Part shown: in pieces, positions 9,750 through 19,020 of the stretch
Numbering within the stretch: the stretch's first letter is position 1
Layout: each line of letters opens with the position of its first letter
The notes under the pieces: generated by a model
Seen by the model: only the letters and a program-made list of their open reading frames with translations
What the model was told of the DNA's origin: nothing
Databases searched by the model: none
NCBI RefSeq assembly: GCF_026011715.1
Contig: NZ_BRVM01000001.1
Coordinates: 653,021 to 717,020, forward strand
Reading direction: 5' to 3'
Source of the DNA: Cytobacillus sp. NCCP-133
Lineage (GTDB): Bacteria > Bacillota > Bacilli > Bacillales > Cytobacillaceae
DNA: 64,000 bases
Program-made: the position numbers and the translations under genes

Positions 9750-10050
9750 ACAAAAAGCGCCCCTGCACATCTGCAGGGACGCATAATCACATTGCGCGGT
9801 ACCACCCAAATTGAGGGACAAATTGCCCTCCACTCTTTCAAGATAACGGATAAACCGTTCACTGCTAGCCTGCTCTGCAGGTTGACAGTGAAAGCTCAGG
9901 GAGGTAATTCATCCTTCTATTTGTACCGGCTCGCAGCATCCGCCGGCTTTCTGAAACAGGGATAGAAGCATTACTGGGTTCCCATCATTGCCTAAGTATT
10001 TTTAAAACAGAACTCATGTTTCTTACGTCTATGGCTAGTTAAAACATTTT
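9750..10050 (-). promoter_or_regulatory. T-box leader of tyrS
   Basis: On the minus strand the leader contains an AGTAATG motif on the 5' side of stem I and the T-box sequence GGGTGGTACCGCG (about 9797-9809), which pairs with uncharged tRNA acceptor ends. It ends in a terminator, GCGTCCCTGCA/TGCAGGGGCGC plus TTTTT (about 9752-9783). A candidate UAC tyrosine specifier lies in GAATTACC (9904-9906), on the 3' side of stem I. Low charging of tRNA-Tyr should favour the antiterminator and read-through into tyrS. Confidence 0.92.
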
Positions 10051-10205
10051 TATCATAAAAATTAGCAGTATGTCAAATATCTGTGCAAAAAAGGAAATTT
10101 CAGATAAATGGCGAACCTTGTCAATTAGTATGTCGCATTATCGCAGGTTAACGGTCAGTAACTTTAGAAAATTGGTTTTCTAGTATATACTCAATGAGTT
10201 ATTTC

Positions 10206-10391
10206 CGAACTAACTGCCCGTAAAAGCCCGATTGGTGAGATATTGTGAAACTGACCTTTGCTTTTTCAAAGGTATAGTTGAACCAATCAGGCTAGTAGTG
10301 CCAGTTAGATTGAAGTGCAAATGAAAATCTTACTGGCATTAGAACGTGACCAACCAACAGCGGAAAACACGCTGTTGGAAGTTTCACTTTA
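10206..10391 (+). repeat. Second hairpin repeat family, copy 2A
   Basis: It contains TAACTGCCCGTAAAAGCCCG with ATTGGT, an imperfect inverted counterpart ACCAATCAGGC..GCCAGTTAG, a hairpin CCAACAGCG..CGCTGTTGG, and the terminal sequence GAAGTTTCACTTTA. The first block and the terminus recur in reverse orientation at 29497-29633, and the terminus again at 26622-26650. The right end lies over the promoter of the penicillin-binding protein gene. Confidence 0.75.
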
Positions 10392-10400
10392 TGCTATAAT
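10372..10400 (+). promoter_or_regulatory. Putative promoter of the PBP gene overlapping a repeat end
   Basis: TATAAT at 10395-10400 is a perfect -10. Seventeen bases upstream is CTGTTG (10372-10377), a weak -35 that belongs to the hairpin arm of repeat 2A. The mRNA would start about 20 bases before the AGGGGGAC ribosome site. Confidence 0.6.
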
Positions 10401-10427
10401 AGATGTGATTTTAGGGGGACTGATACG

Positions 10428-13286
10428 ATGAAAGAAAAGTTTCAAATATTTATTGATAAATTGAGGCAAACTCCAGGCCTTTTCAGAAATAAAAAAGCAG
10501 CAAAAGGGGCCAGCATCACTTACCAGGTTGTCTGGAATCTAGCTTTGCTGTTTATCGTTTTAGCCGTCATTGGGGGTGCATTCGCTGGAGGACTGGGAGC
10601 TGGTTATTTTGCCTCCCTTGTAAAAGATGAACCAATACGCTCTTATGCAAGCATGAAAAAGGATATTTACGACTATGAAGAAACATCGGAAATTTATTTT
10701 GCCGATAATGTTTATTTGGGCAAGCTTCGGACCGACCTTGAACGTGAGGAAGTTAAGCTCGATGATGTTTCTGACCACTTAATTAACGCAGTGGTCGCTA
10801 CGGAAGATGAATATTTCTACGAACATGATGGAGTGGTGCCAAAAGCGATTATGCGTGCCCTGTTCCAGGAAGTAACAAATTCATCTGTACAATCCGGGGG
10901 AAGTACACTGACACAGCAGCTGATAAAGAACCAAATCTTAACGAATGAAGTTTCATTTGAGCGAAAAGCAAAAGAGATCCTGCTGGCTTTGCGCCTTGAG
11001 AAGTTCTTTGATAAAAAGGAAATTCTGGAAGCATACCTGAATGTGTCTACCTTTGGAAGAAATGCATCCGGCCGGAATATCGCCGGTGTTGAAGCAGCTG
11101 CCAAAGGGATTTTTGGCGTAAGCGCAAAGGAATTGACATTGCCGCAGGCAGCTTTCATAGCGGGACTTCCTCAGAGCCCATTCGGCTATACTCCTTTTAC
11201 AAGAGAAGGGACTATTAAGGAAAATCTTGAGCCCGGATTTTCAAGAATGAGGACAGTTCTAAAAAGAATGTATGACGACGGAAAGATTGATCAAAAACAA
11301 TATGAGGAAGCACTGGTGTATGATCTTACAAAGGATTTCACTACGCCTTCTGAAAGCCCTTTAGAAAAGTATCCGTACTTAACATTTGAAATTGAAGAGC
11401 GTGCCGTAAACATCATGACTAAAATTCTCGCTAAAAATGATGGGTATGAAGAGCAGGACTTAAAAGAAGATGATGAACTCCGTGAGGAATATAAAAATCT
11501 GGCAGACAGGACGATCCGCCAAAATGGATATCAAATCCATACAACGATTAATAAAGACATCTATGACAAAATGCAGCAGGTAAAGGATAACTACCCTTAC
11601 TATGGACCGGATAAACCAGAGACTATTAAGGACGCCGATACTGGCGAGAACAAGCAAGTCATGGAGCCAGTTGAAGTTGGCGCTATTTTAATCGAAAATA
11701 AGACTGGTAAAATCATCAGCTTTGTCGGCGGACGTGACCATAAGCGCGAGCAATTGAACCATGCCACAAACGCTGTAAGGCAAAATGGTTCAACCATGAA
11801 GCCGATCCTGGTTTATGCACCGGCAATGGAACTTGGCAAGGCAGCACCAGGAACAATTTTACCCGATGTGCCGTTATACCTAGCTCCTGGATTAAACCGC
11901 CCTTGGCCAAATAACTATACCAGGACTTATAGCGGATTGGTTTCAGCCAGGCAGGCTTTAAAGTATTCCTATAATGTTCCCGCTGTTAAGCTGTACAAGG
12001 ATATAGTCGGACAGCGTCCTGCAGCTTATCTGGAGAAGATGGGATTCACGTCATTAATTGGTCCGGATTACACAAACTTAGCTACAGCTATCGGTTCACT
12101 TGAGTACGGTGTAACTGTTGAAGAAAATACAAATGCATTCAGCACATTTGCCAACGGCGGTAAATTTATCGATGCATATATGATTGACAAAATCATTGAC
12201 AAAGACGGCAAAGCGATTTTTCAGCACGAAATCGAGCCGGTTGATGTATTTAGCCCGCAGACATCCTATTTAACCATCGATATGATGAGAGACGTTATTA
12301 ACAGCGGAACAGCTACTTCCATCAAGAGCAGATTAAAATTCGGCTCAGACTGGGCAGGGAAAACGGGAACTGGGGTGGATTTCCACGATGCCTGGTTTGT
12401 AGCAACCAACCCAAATGTCACTTTTGGCATCTGGTCAGGCTATGATACTCCTAAATCATTGAAAGCTCCCGGCCCATTAAGCTACAGCTTGCGAAATAAT
12501 TATCTGTGGGCTGACCTAATGAACGCAGCATATGATGTTGCCCCTGATCTTGTCGATCCAAGCGAAAGCTTTAAAATGCCAGGCGGCATAGTAAGACGTT
12601 CTTTCTGTGCCATTTCCGGCCTTCTGCCTTCAGAGGCATGTTCTAAAGCTGGCCTAGTCGAGACAGACTTATTCAATGCAAAGTTTGTTCCAACAAAAGT
12701 TGATGACAGTCTTGGCAATGGAAAACTTGTGAGAGTCGGCGACAAAAAATATATGGCTCTTGACTCAACCCCTGAAGAGTTTACAGAATCTGGATTGGTA
12801 TTAAATCCAGCGTATATTGAAAAGTTATTTGGAATTAAAGCAAATCCAAGCGACCTGATTCCTAATAAAGAACGCTGGAGAAGCATTTTGACTACCGGCA
12901 ATAAACTCGAGGATAATGGCAAAGCTCCTGCAGCGCTGGCAATCAAAGCTTCAGGCGAGACAATTATTTGGGGTTCCCACCCTGAAAAAGATGTCATTGG
13001 CTATCGAGTATACATCGGAGGTAAAAAAGTTGCTACAATAAAAGCCGGCTCTTCCCTTACCTTTAAGGCCGGCAATGGCTCTATACATGTAACTGCGGTT
13101 GATATTGCAGGCAAAGAGTCCACCCCTTCCAACGTGGTGGAGATCGGCAAAAAGCCGGAAGAAGAAAAGCCTAAAGAGGAAAAGCCTAAAGAAGAAAAAC
13201 CTGCAGATCCTCCAGCTGAGGAAAAACCGGTTTCTGAAAAGCCGGAAGAACCTGGTGCCGGAGAAGAAGAAGGCAGCACAAACTAA
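10428..13286 (+). CDS. Class A penicillin-binding protein (PBP1A/1B family)
   Basis: A bifunctional peptidoglycan glycosyltransferase/DD-transpeptidase of 952 residues. It has a short cytoplasmic N-terminus and one membrane anchor at about 36-62. The GT51 domain (about 75-260) has catalytic Glu126 in TEDEYFYEHDG, and SGGSTLTQQLIKN. The transpeptidase domain (about 370-720) has S455xxK in NGSTMKPI, SYN at 514-516 and KTGTG at 645-649. An FN3-like module at about 830-905 and a Lys/Glu/Pro-rich tail of KPKEEKPKEE repeats follow; the tail may contact wall polymers. AGGGGGAC precedes the ATG. Which B. subtilis PBP it replaces is unclear, so no symbol is given. Confidence 0.93.
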   Translation: MKEKFQIFIDKLRQTPGLFRNKKAAKGASITYQVVWNLALLFIVLAVIGGAFAGGLGAGYFASLVKDEPIRSYASMKKDIYDYEETSEIYFADNVYLGKLRTDLEREEVKLDDVSDHLINAVVATEDEYFYEHDGVVPKAIMRALFQEVTNSSVQSGGSTLTQQLIKNQILTNEVSFERKAKEILLALRLEKFFDKKEILEAYLNVSTFGRNASGRNIAGVEAAAKGIFGVSAKELTLPQAAFIAGLPQSPFGYTPFTREGTIKENLEPGFSRMRTVLKRMYDDGKIDQKQYEEALVYDLTKDFTTPSESPLEKYPYLTFEIEERAVNIMTKILAKNDGYEEQDLKEDDELREEYKNLADRTIRQNGYQIHTTINKDIYDKMQQVKDNYPYYGPDKPETIKDADTGENKQVMEPVEVGAILIENKTGKIISFVGGRDHKREQLNHATNAVRQNGSTMKPILVYAPAMELGKAAPGTILPDVPLYLAPGLNRPWPNNYTRTYSGLVSARQALKYSYNVPAVKLYKDIVGQRPAAYLEKMGFTSLIGPDYTNLATAIGSLEYGVTVEENTNAFSTFANGGKFIDAYMIDKIIDKDGKAIFQHEIEPVDVFSPQTSYLTIDMMRDVINSGTATSIKSRLKFGSDWAGKTGTGVDFHDAWFVATNPNVTFGIWSGYDTPKSLKAPGPLSYSLRNNYLWADLMNAAYDVAPDLVDPSESFKMPGGIVRRSFCAISGLLPSEACSKAGLVETDLFNAKFVPTKVDDSLGNGKLVRVGDKKYMALDSTPEEFTESGLVLNPAYIEKLFGIKANPSDLIPNKERWRSILTTGNKLEDNGKAPAALAIKASGETIIWGSHPEKDVIGYRVYIGGKKVATIKAGSSLTFKAGNGSIHVTAVDIAGKESTPSNVVEIGKKPEEEKPKEEKPKEEKPADPPAEEKPVSEKPEEPGAGEEEGSTN

Positions 13287-13300
13287 TATATCGCTATAAG

Positions 13301-13350
13301 AGAAAGCTGAATTTCTAAACACAATCGTTTTTGGAATTCAGCTTTTTCTA
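13301..13350 (+). terminator. Intrinsic terminator of the PBP gene
   Basis: AGAAAGCTGAATT and AATTCAGCTTTTTCT form a long stem followed by a T-rich tract shortly after the stop codon. Confidence 0.8.
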
Positions 13351-13400
13351 TTCTGTTATGAACGAGTATCGATTTCCCTTCTAATTAGCCGGTTCATAAA

Positions 13401-13543
13401 ATTTGTTCGCTAATTTATATTGTTGTTTGCTAAATTTAGGATTTGTTCGCTAGTTTATAGGTTTGTTTGCTAGTTTATAGGATTTGTTTGCTAAATTCAC
13501 TGCTTTGTTCGCTAGTTTTTACTTTTATTCGCTAAGTTCACAA
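13401..13543. repeat. Seven-unit tandem repeat, consensus TTTGTTCGCTAGTTTATAGG
   Basis: Seven imperfect units of 19-22 bases follow one another, each containing GTTCGCTA or GTTTGCTA (the last ATTCGCTA). Units 3 and 4 are almost identical. It lies between the PBP terminator and the acsA terminator. It is not a CRISPR array, because there are no unique spacers. Confidence 0.85.
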
Positions 13544-13576
13544 ATATCCCAGAATGTTCCCCCCTGCTGCGAATCC

Positions 13577-13613
13577 AAAAAAAAAGAGAACCGCTCCCAT
13601 TGAGCAGTCCTCT
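13577..13613 (-). terminator. Intrinsic terminator of acsA
   Basis: On the minus strand AGAGGACTGCTC(AATG)GGAGCGGTTCTCT is followed by nine T residues. Confidence 0.8.
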
Positions 13614-13620
13614 TCCTCTA

Positions 13621-15339
13621 TTAATCTTCCATTGTTGACAGGTCGCCTGTTGGAAGATCCAACTCCCAGGCTTTAAGCACACGGCGCATGATTTTACCGC
13701 TTCGAGTTTTCGGAAGCTTGTCACGGAACTCAATTTCACGAGGTGCTGCATGTGCTGCAAGGCCTTTCTTTACAAATTGGCGGATCTCTTCCACTAATTC
13801 CTCTGTAGGCTCATGGCCATCTCTTAATGCAACAAATGCTTTAATAATTTCACCTCGGACAGGATCAGGCTTTCCGATAACCCCTGCTTCTGCAACGGCA
13901 GGGTGTTCGATCAGTTTGCTTTCTACTTCGAATGGGCCGACACGTTCGCCTGATGTCATGATCACATCATCTACACGTCCCTGGAACCAGAAGTAGCCCT
14001 CTTCATCCATATAAGCAGAATCCCCTGTTACATACCAGCCCCCTGGCATAAAGTAAGATTCATATTTTTGCTCGTTATTCCAAATGGCATGCATCATGGA
14101 AGGCCAGCCTTTCTTAATGGCTAGATTGCCCATGCGGTTCGGAGGCAGCTCATTCCCCTGATCATCAACAATCGCTGCTTTAACACCAGGAATCGGCTTG
14201 CCCATTGAGCCAGGCTTAATTTCCATGCAAGGATAGTTGCAGATCAGCTGCGCACCTGTTTCTGTCATCCACCAAGTATCATGGATTCGCAGATTGAACA
14301 CCTTCATGCCCCATCTGATTACCTCTGGATTTAACGGTTCACCAACACTTAAGATATGGCGAAGGCAGCTTAAGTCAAATTTCTTCACAACTTCATCGCC
14401 TGCACCCATCAGCATGCGAAAAGCGGTAGGAGCACTGTACCAAACCGTTACGCCATACTCCTCAAGCATCTTATACCAAGTTTCAGGATTGAACCGGCCC
14501 CCAACAATGAGATTGGACGTCCCAGTAAGCCACGGGCCGAAAATTCCATATGAAGTACCCGTTACCCAGCCCGGGTCAGCAGTGCACCAGTATACATCTT
14601 CTTCCTTCAGATCCAATACCCACTTAGCTGTCTGGTAGTGCTGGATCATTGCATTATGTACATGCAGCACACCCTTTGGCTTCCCTGTGGAACCGGAAGT
14701 ATAATGCAAAATTAATCCATCTGTTCCTTCAACCCACTCGATTGAAAGCTTTCGGCTAGACTCAGCCATCCTTTTATTAAAATCAACATAAGGGCCAGTT
14801 TCCTCAACATGATCGCCTACAAGGAAAACATGCTTTAGAGCCGGAAGCTGGTCAACAGGAACACGTTCCAGAAGTTCTGGTGTAGTAATTAGAACTTTCG
14901 CTCCACTATCCTCAAGCCTGTCTCGAACCGCCCCTTCCATAAAAGCTTCAAATAGCGGCCCTACAATCGCCCCTAGTTTGACGGCACCCAAAACAGCGAA
15001 ATAAAGTTCAGGTGAACGAGGCATAAAGATAAATACCCTGTCTCCCTTTTCTACATCACCGTAGGTTTTTAAGGCATTTCCTGCTTTATTGGAAAGCTCC
15101 TTCATTTCTTTAAAAGTATATTTCTCATTTCTTTGCCCGTCACGATAGTACAGGGCAACCTTATTCTTTCTGAAGGATTCAGCATGGCGATCGATCGCCT
15201 CATAGGCCATATTCATCCTGCCTGTCTCTTTCCAGGAAAACTCTTTTTCCGCGTCTGCCCAATTGAAATTTCCATATAGTTCATCGTATCTTTTTAGATT
15301 AAACTCCCCTTGCGTCACTGGTAGCGCTTCCACTTTCAT
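13621..15339 (-). CDS. acsA: Acetyl-CoA synthetase (AMP-forming)
   Basis: It activates acetate to acetyl-CoA through acetyl-AMP. The 572-residue adenylate-forming enzyme has the P-loop YTSGSTGKPKGVLH (about 211-224), the WWMTETG core motif, GDSAYMDEEGYFWFQGR at the hinge, and the C-terminal PKTRSGKIMRR. The lysine of that last motif is the acetylation target in the family. It diverges from acuABC, which encode the acetyltransferase and deacetylase acting on it in B. subtilis. A TTGAGA-17-TATAAT promoter and an upstream cre-like site fit carbon catabolite control. This is the shorter Bacillus form, as in B. subtilis AcsA. Confidence 0.95.
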   Translation of the reverse strand: MKVEALPVTQGEFNLKRYDELYGNFNWADAEKEFSWKETGRMNMAYEAIDRHAESFRKNKVALYYRDGQRNEKYTFKEMKELSNKAGNALKTYGDVEKGDRVFIFMPRSPELYFAVLGAVKLGAIVGPLFEAFMEGAVRDRLEDSGAKVLITTPELLERVPVDQLPALKHVFLVGDHVEETGPYVDFNKRMAESSRKLSIEWVEGTDGLILHYTSGSTGKPKGVLHVHNAMIQHYQTAKWVLDLKEEDVYWCTADPGWVTGTSYGIFGPWLTGTSNLIVGGRFNPETWYKMLEEYGVTVWYSAPTAFRMLMGAGDEVVKKFDLSCLRHILSVGEPLNPEVIRWGMKVFNLRIHDTWWMTETGAQLICNYPCMEIKPGSMGKPIPGVKAAIVDDQGNELPPNRMGNLAIKKGWPSMMHAIWNNEQKYESYFMPGGWYVTGDSAYMDEEGYFWFQGRVDDVIMTSGERVGPFEVESKLIEHPAVAEAGVIGKPDPVRGEIIKAFVALRDGHEPTEELVEEIRQFVKKGLAAHAAPREIEFRDKLPKTRSGKIMRRVLKAWELDLPTGDLSTMED

Positions 15340-15373
15340 CTATTCATTTCCCCCTTTTTTATGATTTGATAAT

Positions 15374-15402
15374 ATTATAGTATAAATAGTGTCTTTTCTC
15401 AA
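15374..15402 (-). promoter_or_regulatory. Sigma-A promoter of acsA
   Basis: On the minus strand TTGAGA (15397-15402) and TATAAT (15374-15379) are separated by 17 bases, about 35 bases upstream of the acsA start codon. Confidence 0.8.
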
Positions 15403-15490
15403 TTTTTAAAATATTGCTGTTAAAAAATAATTTATATGCATCTTTTGAACAATTGTCACAAAGTTTTTTCAATTTAACCAGAAAATTATG

Positions 15491-15504
15491 TGAAAGCGCT
15501 TTAA
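15491..15504. promoter_or_regulatory. cre-like CcpA operator in the acsA-acuA divergent region
   Basis: TGAAAGCGCTTTAA matches the catabolite-responsive element pattern TGNAANCGNWNNCA with one mismatch. It ends 16 bases before a TATAAT (15521-15526) that is probably the acuA -10, so it covers the -35 region of acuABC. It lies about 90 bases upstream of the acsA promoter. CcpA itself is encoded 5 kb away, and CcpA repression of acsA/acuABC is established in B. subtilis. Confidence 0.75.
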
Positions 15505-15564
15505 ATTAATAGTTTTTATGTATAATAGAAATTACATTGATCATGTCTTTTAGGCGGTGAATAA

Positions 15565-16197
15565 ATGGAACACAGAAAAACGTACAATGCTAAAGAGTTA
15601 AAAACAGCTAATGGAAATTTAATAATCGAAGGGCCAATCTCCCCTGAAAAGCTAGCTGATTATGAGTTTCATAAAGATCTGGTCGCTTTCAGGCCTCCGG
15701 CACAGCAGCATAAAGCACTGGTTGAAATTGCAGGATTGCCTGAGGGTAGGATTATAATAGCCAGAGACCGGCATACGATTGTCGGCTATGTCACCTATCT
15801 CTATCCCGACCCGCTTGAGCGCTGGTCAGAAGGCAAAATGGATAATTTGATAGAATTGGGTGCCATTGAAGTCATCCCTGCCTTTCGCGGATCGGGAACC
15901 GGAAAAAATCTTTTAAAAGTTTCCATGATGGATGATGCAATGGAAGATTATATCGTCATTACAACAGAATATTACTGGCATTGGGATCTAAAAGGAACCG
16001 GACTGAATGTATGGGAGTATCGGAAAGTTATGGAAAAAATGATGAATGCCGGGGGCCTGGGATGGTATGCCACAGATGACCCGGAAATCAGTTCCCATCC
16101 GGCAAACTGCCTGATGGCAAGAATCGGAAAAAGGATAGACCAGGAATCAGTCCAGCAATTTGACCGTCTGCGCTTTATGAACCGTTTTATGTATTAA
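15565..16197 (+). CDS. acuA: Protein acetyltransferase AcuA
   Basis: A GNAT-family acetyltransferase of 210 residues. In B. subtilis it acetylates and inactivates acetyl-CoA synthetase. The acetyl-CoA binding region is visible as IELGAIEVIPAFRGSGTGKN (about 94-113), with the R-G-S-G-T-G pyrophosphate loop. AGGCGGTGAATAA precedes the ATG. It is the first gene of acuABC, transcribed away from acsA, and a cre-like site overlaps its promoter. Ninety-seven bases separate it from acuB. Confidence 0.93.
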   Translation: MEHRKTYNAKELKTANGNLIIEGPISPEKLADYEFHKDLVAFRPPAQQHKALVEIAGLPEGRIIIARDRHTIVGYVTYLYPDPLERWSEGKMDNLIELGAIEVIPAFRGSGTGKNLLKVSMMDDAMEDYIVITTEYYWHWDLKGTGLNVWEYRKVMEKMMNAGGLGWYATDDPEISSHPANCLMARIGKRIDQESVQQFDRLRFMNRFMY

Positions 16198-16294
16198 CAA
16201 ATAATAAAAGTTTGCATCAATCTACTACATACGCTTCATTCACGCTTTCAAGATTCGCGTGACTCCATTTATATCCATAAAGGGGGCACTATAA

Positions 16295-16942
16295 GTGATT
16301 GTTGAAGAAATTATGAAAACAGATGTCACAGCATTGTCAAAGGACGACAGTATTGCAGACGCCATAAAAGTAATGAATGCAAAGAAAGTGCGTCATTTGC
16401 CCATAACTGACAATGACAACAAGCTAATTGGACTGGTCACGGACAGGGATATCCGGGATGCCACTCCTTCTATTTTCCATACTGAATTATTTAAGGATGA
16501 TCTTCAAAGGCCGCTGGATACCATTATGAAGACAGAAATCATTACAGGGCATCCTCTGGACTTTGCGGAAGAAATTGCCGCAATCTTTTATGAGCAGCGC
16601 ATCGGCTGCCTTCCCATTTTAAAAGATAATAAACTTGTTGGAATCGTAACAGAAACTGACTTGCTCCATACGCTGGTCCAATTGACAGGAGCACATCAGC
16701 CAGGTTCCCAAATTGAAGTGAAAGTGCCAAATAAAACTGGTATGCTCTTTGAAATTGCGGAAGTGATCTGCAAAAGAAAAGCAAACATTCAAAGTGTCCT
16801 TGTTTATCCGGATAAAAAGGATGAGAAATTCAAAATACTTGTACTAAGAGTGCAAACCATGAATCCCACACTTGTTATTGAAGATTTGCAAAACGCAGGC
16901 CATGAAGTACTATGGCCTAATCAGCCGGGGATTTCTCTATGA
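16295..16942 (+). CDS. acuB: AcuB, CBS-ACT domain protein
   Basis: A 215-residue protein with two CBS domains (about 1-135: [18 protein letters not shown] and VTDRDIRD; then [14 protein letters not shown] and VTETDLL). A C-terminal ACT-like domain follows (about 140-215: [20 protein letters not shown]). The CBS pair suggests adenine-nucleotide sensing. Its precise role in acetate/acetoin metabolism is not settled in the family. The start is GTG after AAAGGGGGCAC. The stop overlaps the acuC start by four bases (ATGA), so the two are translationally coupled. Confidence 0.93.
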   Translation: MIVEEIMKTDVTALSKDDSIADAIKVMNAKKVRHLPITDNDNKLIGLVTDRDIRDATPSIFHTELFKDDLQRPLDTIMKTEIITGHPLDFAEEIAAIFYEQRIGCLPILKDNKLVGIVTETDLLHTLVQLTGAHQPGSQIEVKVPNKTGMLFEIAEVICKRKANIQSVLVYPDKKDEKFKILVLRVQTMNPTLVIEDLQNAGHEVLWPNQPGISL

Positions 16943-18111
16943 CACATGATTCCATTTTTGTATATACGGAAGATCTGCTGAATTACAAATTCGGCAAAAA
17001 TCATCCCTTTAACCAGTTAAGGCTTAAACTGACACTTGATTTACTTAAAAATATGCAGGCCATTGAGGATCATCAAATCATTCCGCCTCGCCCTGCTTCC
17101 GAAGAGGAGCTTCATTTGATTCATGATCCAAATTATGTGAACGCTGTAAAGCTTGCAGGCCGTGAACAGCTTCCTGAGGATATAGGAGAAAATTATGGGC
17201 TTGGAACAGAGGATACGCCGATTTTTCCAAATATGCATGAAGCGAGCTCTCTTTTAGTCGGAGGGACCCTGACTGCTGTTGATGCTGTCATGAGCGGCCG
17301 TGCTAAGCATGCCCTTCACATTGGCGGAGGTCTTCATCATGGTTTCCGCGGAAAAGCATCAGGATTTTGCATCTACAATGATAGTTCGGTAGCCATTAAG
17401 TATATTCAGGAAACATACAAAGCAAAGGTGCTCTATGTCGACACGGATGCACATCATGGAGACGGGGTTCAATGGTCGTTCTATGATGACCCGGATGTCT
17501 GCACTTTATCCATCCATGAAACGGGACGATATTTGTTCCCGGGTACAGGCAATGTCAACGAACGCGGGCAAGGAAAGGGGTATGGATTCTCATTCAACAT
17601 CCCAGTAGATGCTTTTACAGAAGACGAATCCTGGCTCTATGCTTATCGGACAGCTTTCCGGGAGGTTGCTGAGTTCTTTAAGCCAGATGTGATCCTCACT
17701 CAAAATGGTGCGGACTCCCATTATCTTGATCCGCTTACACATTTGTCTTCGACCATGAAGATATACAGAGAAGTTCCTAAGCTAGCACATGAAATTGCAC
17801 ATGAATATTGTGATGGTAAGTGGATTGCGGTCGGCGGCGGCGGCTACGACATTTGGCGTGTCGTTCCCCGTGCCTGGGCTATGATTTGGCTGGAAATGAC
17901 TGAAAACCCAAATTCTTATGGCGAACTTCCTTTGGAATGGGTGAACAACTGGAAGGAGGATGCTCCGGTGCCCCTTCCCCTTCGGTGGGACGACCCGGAG
18001 GATCTTTACCCCCCGATTCCGCGTAAAAATGAAATTACTGAAAAAAATGCCCAAACAGTGGACAAAGCCCTTTATCCTATCCGAAATAGGAAAATGACAG
18101 AATCTATGTAA
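16939..18111 (+). CDS. acuC: Protein deacetylase AcuC (class I HDAC-like)
   Basis: A zinc-dependent deacetylase of 390 residues that, with the sirtuin SrtN in B. subtilis, reactivates acetylated AcsA. HDAC signatures are present: [10 protein letters not shown] (about 132-141, catalytic histidines), [11 protein letters not shown], and metal ligands in [11 protein letters not shown] (about 167-177) and in [11 protein letters not shown]. The glycine loop GGGGYD is at about 299-304. Length is normal. The four-base overlap with acuB places it in the acuABC operon. Confidence 0.94.
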   Translation: MTHDSIFVYTEDLLNYKFGKNHPFNQLRLKLTLDLLKNMQAIEDHQIIPPRPASEEELHLIHDPNYVNAVKLAGREQLPEDIGENYGLGTEDTPIFPNMHEASSLLVGGTLTAVDAVMSGRAKHALHIGGGLHHGFRGKASGFCIYNDSSVAIKYIQETYKAKVLYVDTDAHHGDGVQWSFYDDPDVCTLSIHETGRYLFPGTGNVNERGQGKGYGFSFNIPVDAFTEDESWLYAYRTAFREVAEFFKPDVILTQNGADSHYLDPLTHLSSTMKIYREVPKLAHEIAHEYCDGKWIAVGGGGYDIWRVVPRAWAMIWLEMTENPNSYGELPLEWVNNWKEDAPVPLPLRWDDPEDLYPPIPRKNEITEKNAQTVDKALYPIRNRKMTESM

Positions 18112-18113
18112 TT

Positions 18114-18163
18114 AAAAAGCTGATAGAACCCGCTCTTATTTTGAAAGGGATATCAGCTTTTTC
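18114..18163 (+). terminator. Intrinsic terminator of acuABC
   Basis: AAAAAGCTGATA and TATCAGCTTTTT form a stem a few bases after the acuC stop, with an imperfect inner loop. Confidence 0.75.
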
Positions 18164-18242
18164 CATTTCACAGGCTAAAAACCAACATTTATTTTCCTGT
18201 TTATCAAATTTACCGGCCAATACACTTCCTTTCCTCCAAATA

Positions 18243-18275
18243 AAGAGAGGCCTGGCAAAAGCCAGGCCAAAAACT
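18243..18275 (-). terminator. Intrinsic terminator of motS
   Basis: On the minus strand GGCCTGGC(TTTT)GCCAGGCC is followed by TCTCTTTATTT, immediately past the motS stop. Confidence 0.85.
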
Positions 18276-19020
18276 AATGATTGATTAAACTTTCCTCATC
18301 ATATTTCGGATCTGAAATAATGATTTCAACCCGGCGGTTTTTTTCCCAATTTTCCGGTCCGGAATTAGGAACTGCCGGCCTTGTCTCTCCGTAGCCAACA
18401 GCAATAAACCGGCGGCTTTCAAGTTTATGATTTTCTGTTAAGTACCTGATTACAGTACTGGCTCTCGCCGCAGACAGTTCCCAATTTGATGGATATCTGT
18501 AAGTTGTAATGGGGCGATTATCTGTATGGCCTTCTACCTTAACCAGGTTTGGCATACTTGATAAGACAGTTCCCACCTTGTCCAAAAATGGATAAGAGCC
18601 TTCTATGAGGCTGGCCTCCCCCGATTCGAAAAGCACCTGTTCTTGCAGAACAAGAACCACTCCACGTTCCGTCCTGTTTGCAACAATTACATCCTCAAGA
18701 CCATTTTGATCTAAAAATGCCTGAATTTCGATTAAAAGCTGATCAAGAGAGTCGCCCTGCTCACTGCCTTCTTCTTCTGTATTTTGATCATTTTGTTCCA
18801 TATCGGTTGGATGTTCATTCGGAATAATGGAGGGATAAAAATCGAGCAGCTGCCGATCCCGAAATGATTCAGAAATGGCTTTAAACTTAAACATATCAAT
18901 TTGCGACATCGAAAAGAGCAAGATAAAAAAGACTAAAATCAGTGTGACAAGATCTGAGAAAGTAACCATCCACCGGGGAGCACCCTTAGCAGGCTCAGGA
19001 GGCCTTCTCCTACGCTTCAT
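18274..19020 (-). CDS. motS: Flagellar stator protein MotS (MotB family)
   Basis: The wall-anchored stator subunit that pairs with MotP. In bacilli this pair is the sodium-coupled flagellar motor force generator. The 248 residues have a basic N-terminus and one membrane helix at about 18-40. [19 protein letters not shown] supplies the ion-binding Asp in FSD. The C-terminal OmpA-like peptidoglycan-binding domain (about 125-240) shows [10 protein letters not shown] and [11 protein letters not shown] start at 19020, where GGGGGAGG precedes the ATG. That gives an 11-base overlap with motP, so the genes are coupled. A longer upstream reading has no ribosome site. Confidence 0.92.
   Translation of the reverse strand: MKRRRRPPEPAKGAPRWMVTFSDLVTLILVFFILLFSMSQIDMFKFKAISESFRDRQLLDFYPSIIPNEHPTDMEQNDQNTEEEGSEQGDSLDQLLIEIQAFLDQNGLEDVIVANRTERGVVLVLQEQVLFESGEASLIEGSYPFLDKVGTVLSSMPNLVKVEGHTDNRPITTYRYPSNWELSAARASTVIRYLTENHKLESRRFIAVGYGETRPAVPNSGPENWEKNRRVEIIISDPKYDEESLINH

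Noticed and set aside
13150-13260. Lys/Glu/Pro repeats in the PBP tail as a DNA microsatellite
   Set aside because: The frame is intact and such charged tails are common in class A PBPs, so this is treated as protein sequence rather than a separate repeat element.
13401-13543. Possible CRISPR array
   Set aside because: Units are about 20 bases, directly abutting and imperfect, with no spacers of uniform length and no cas genes in the window.
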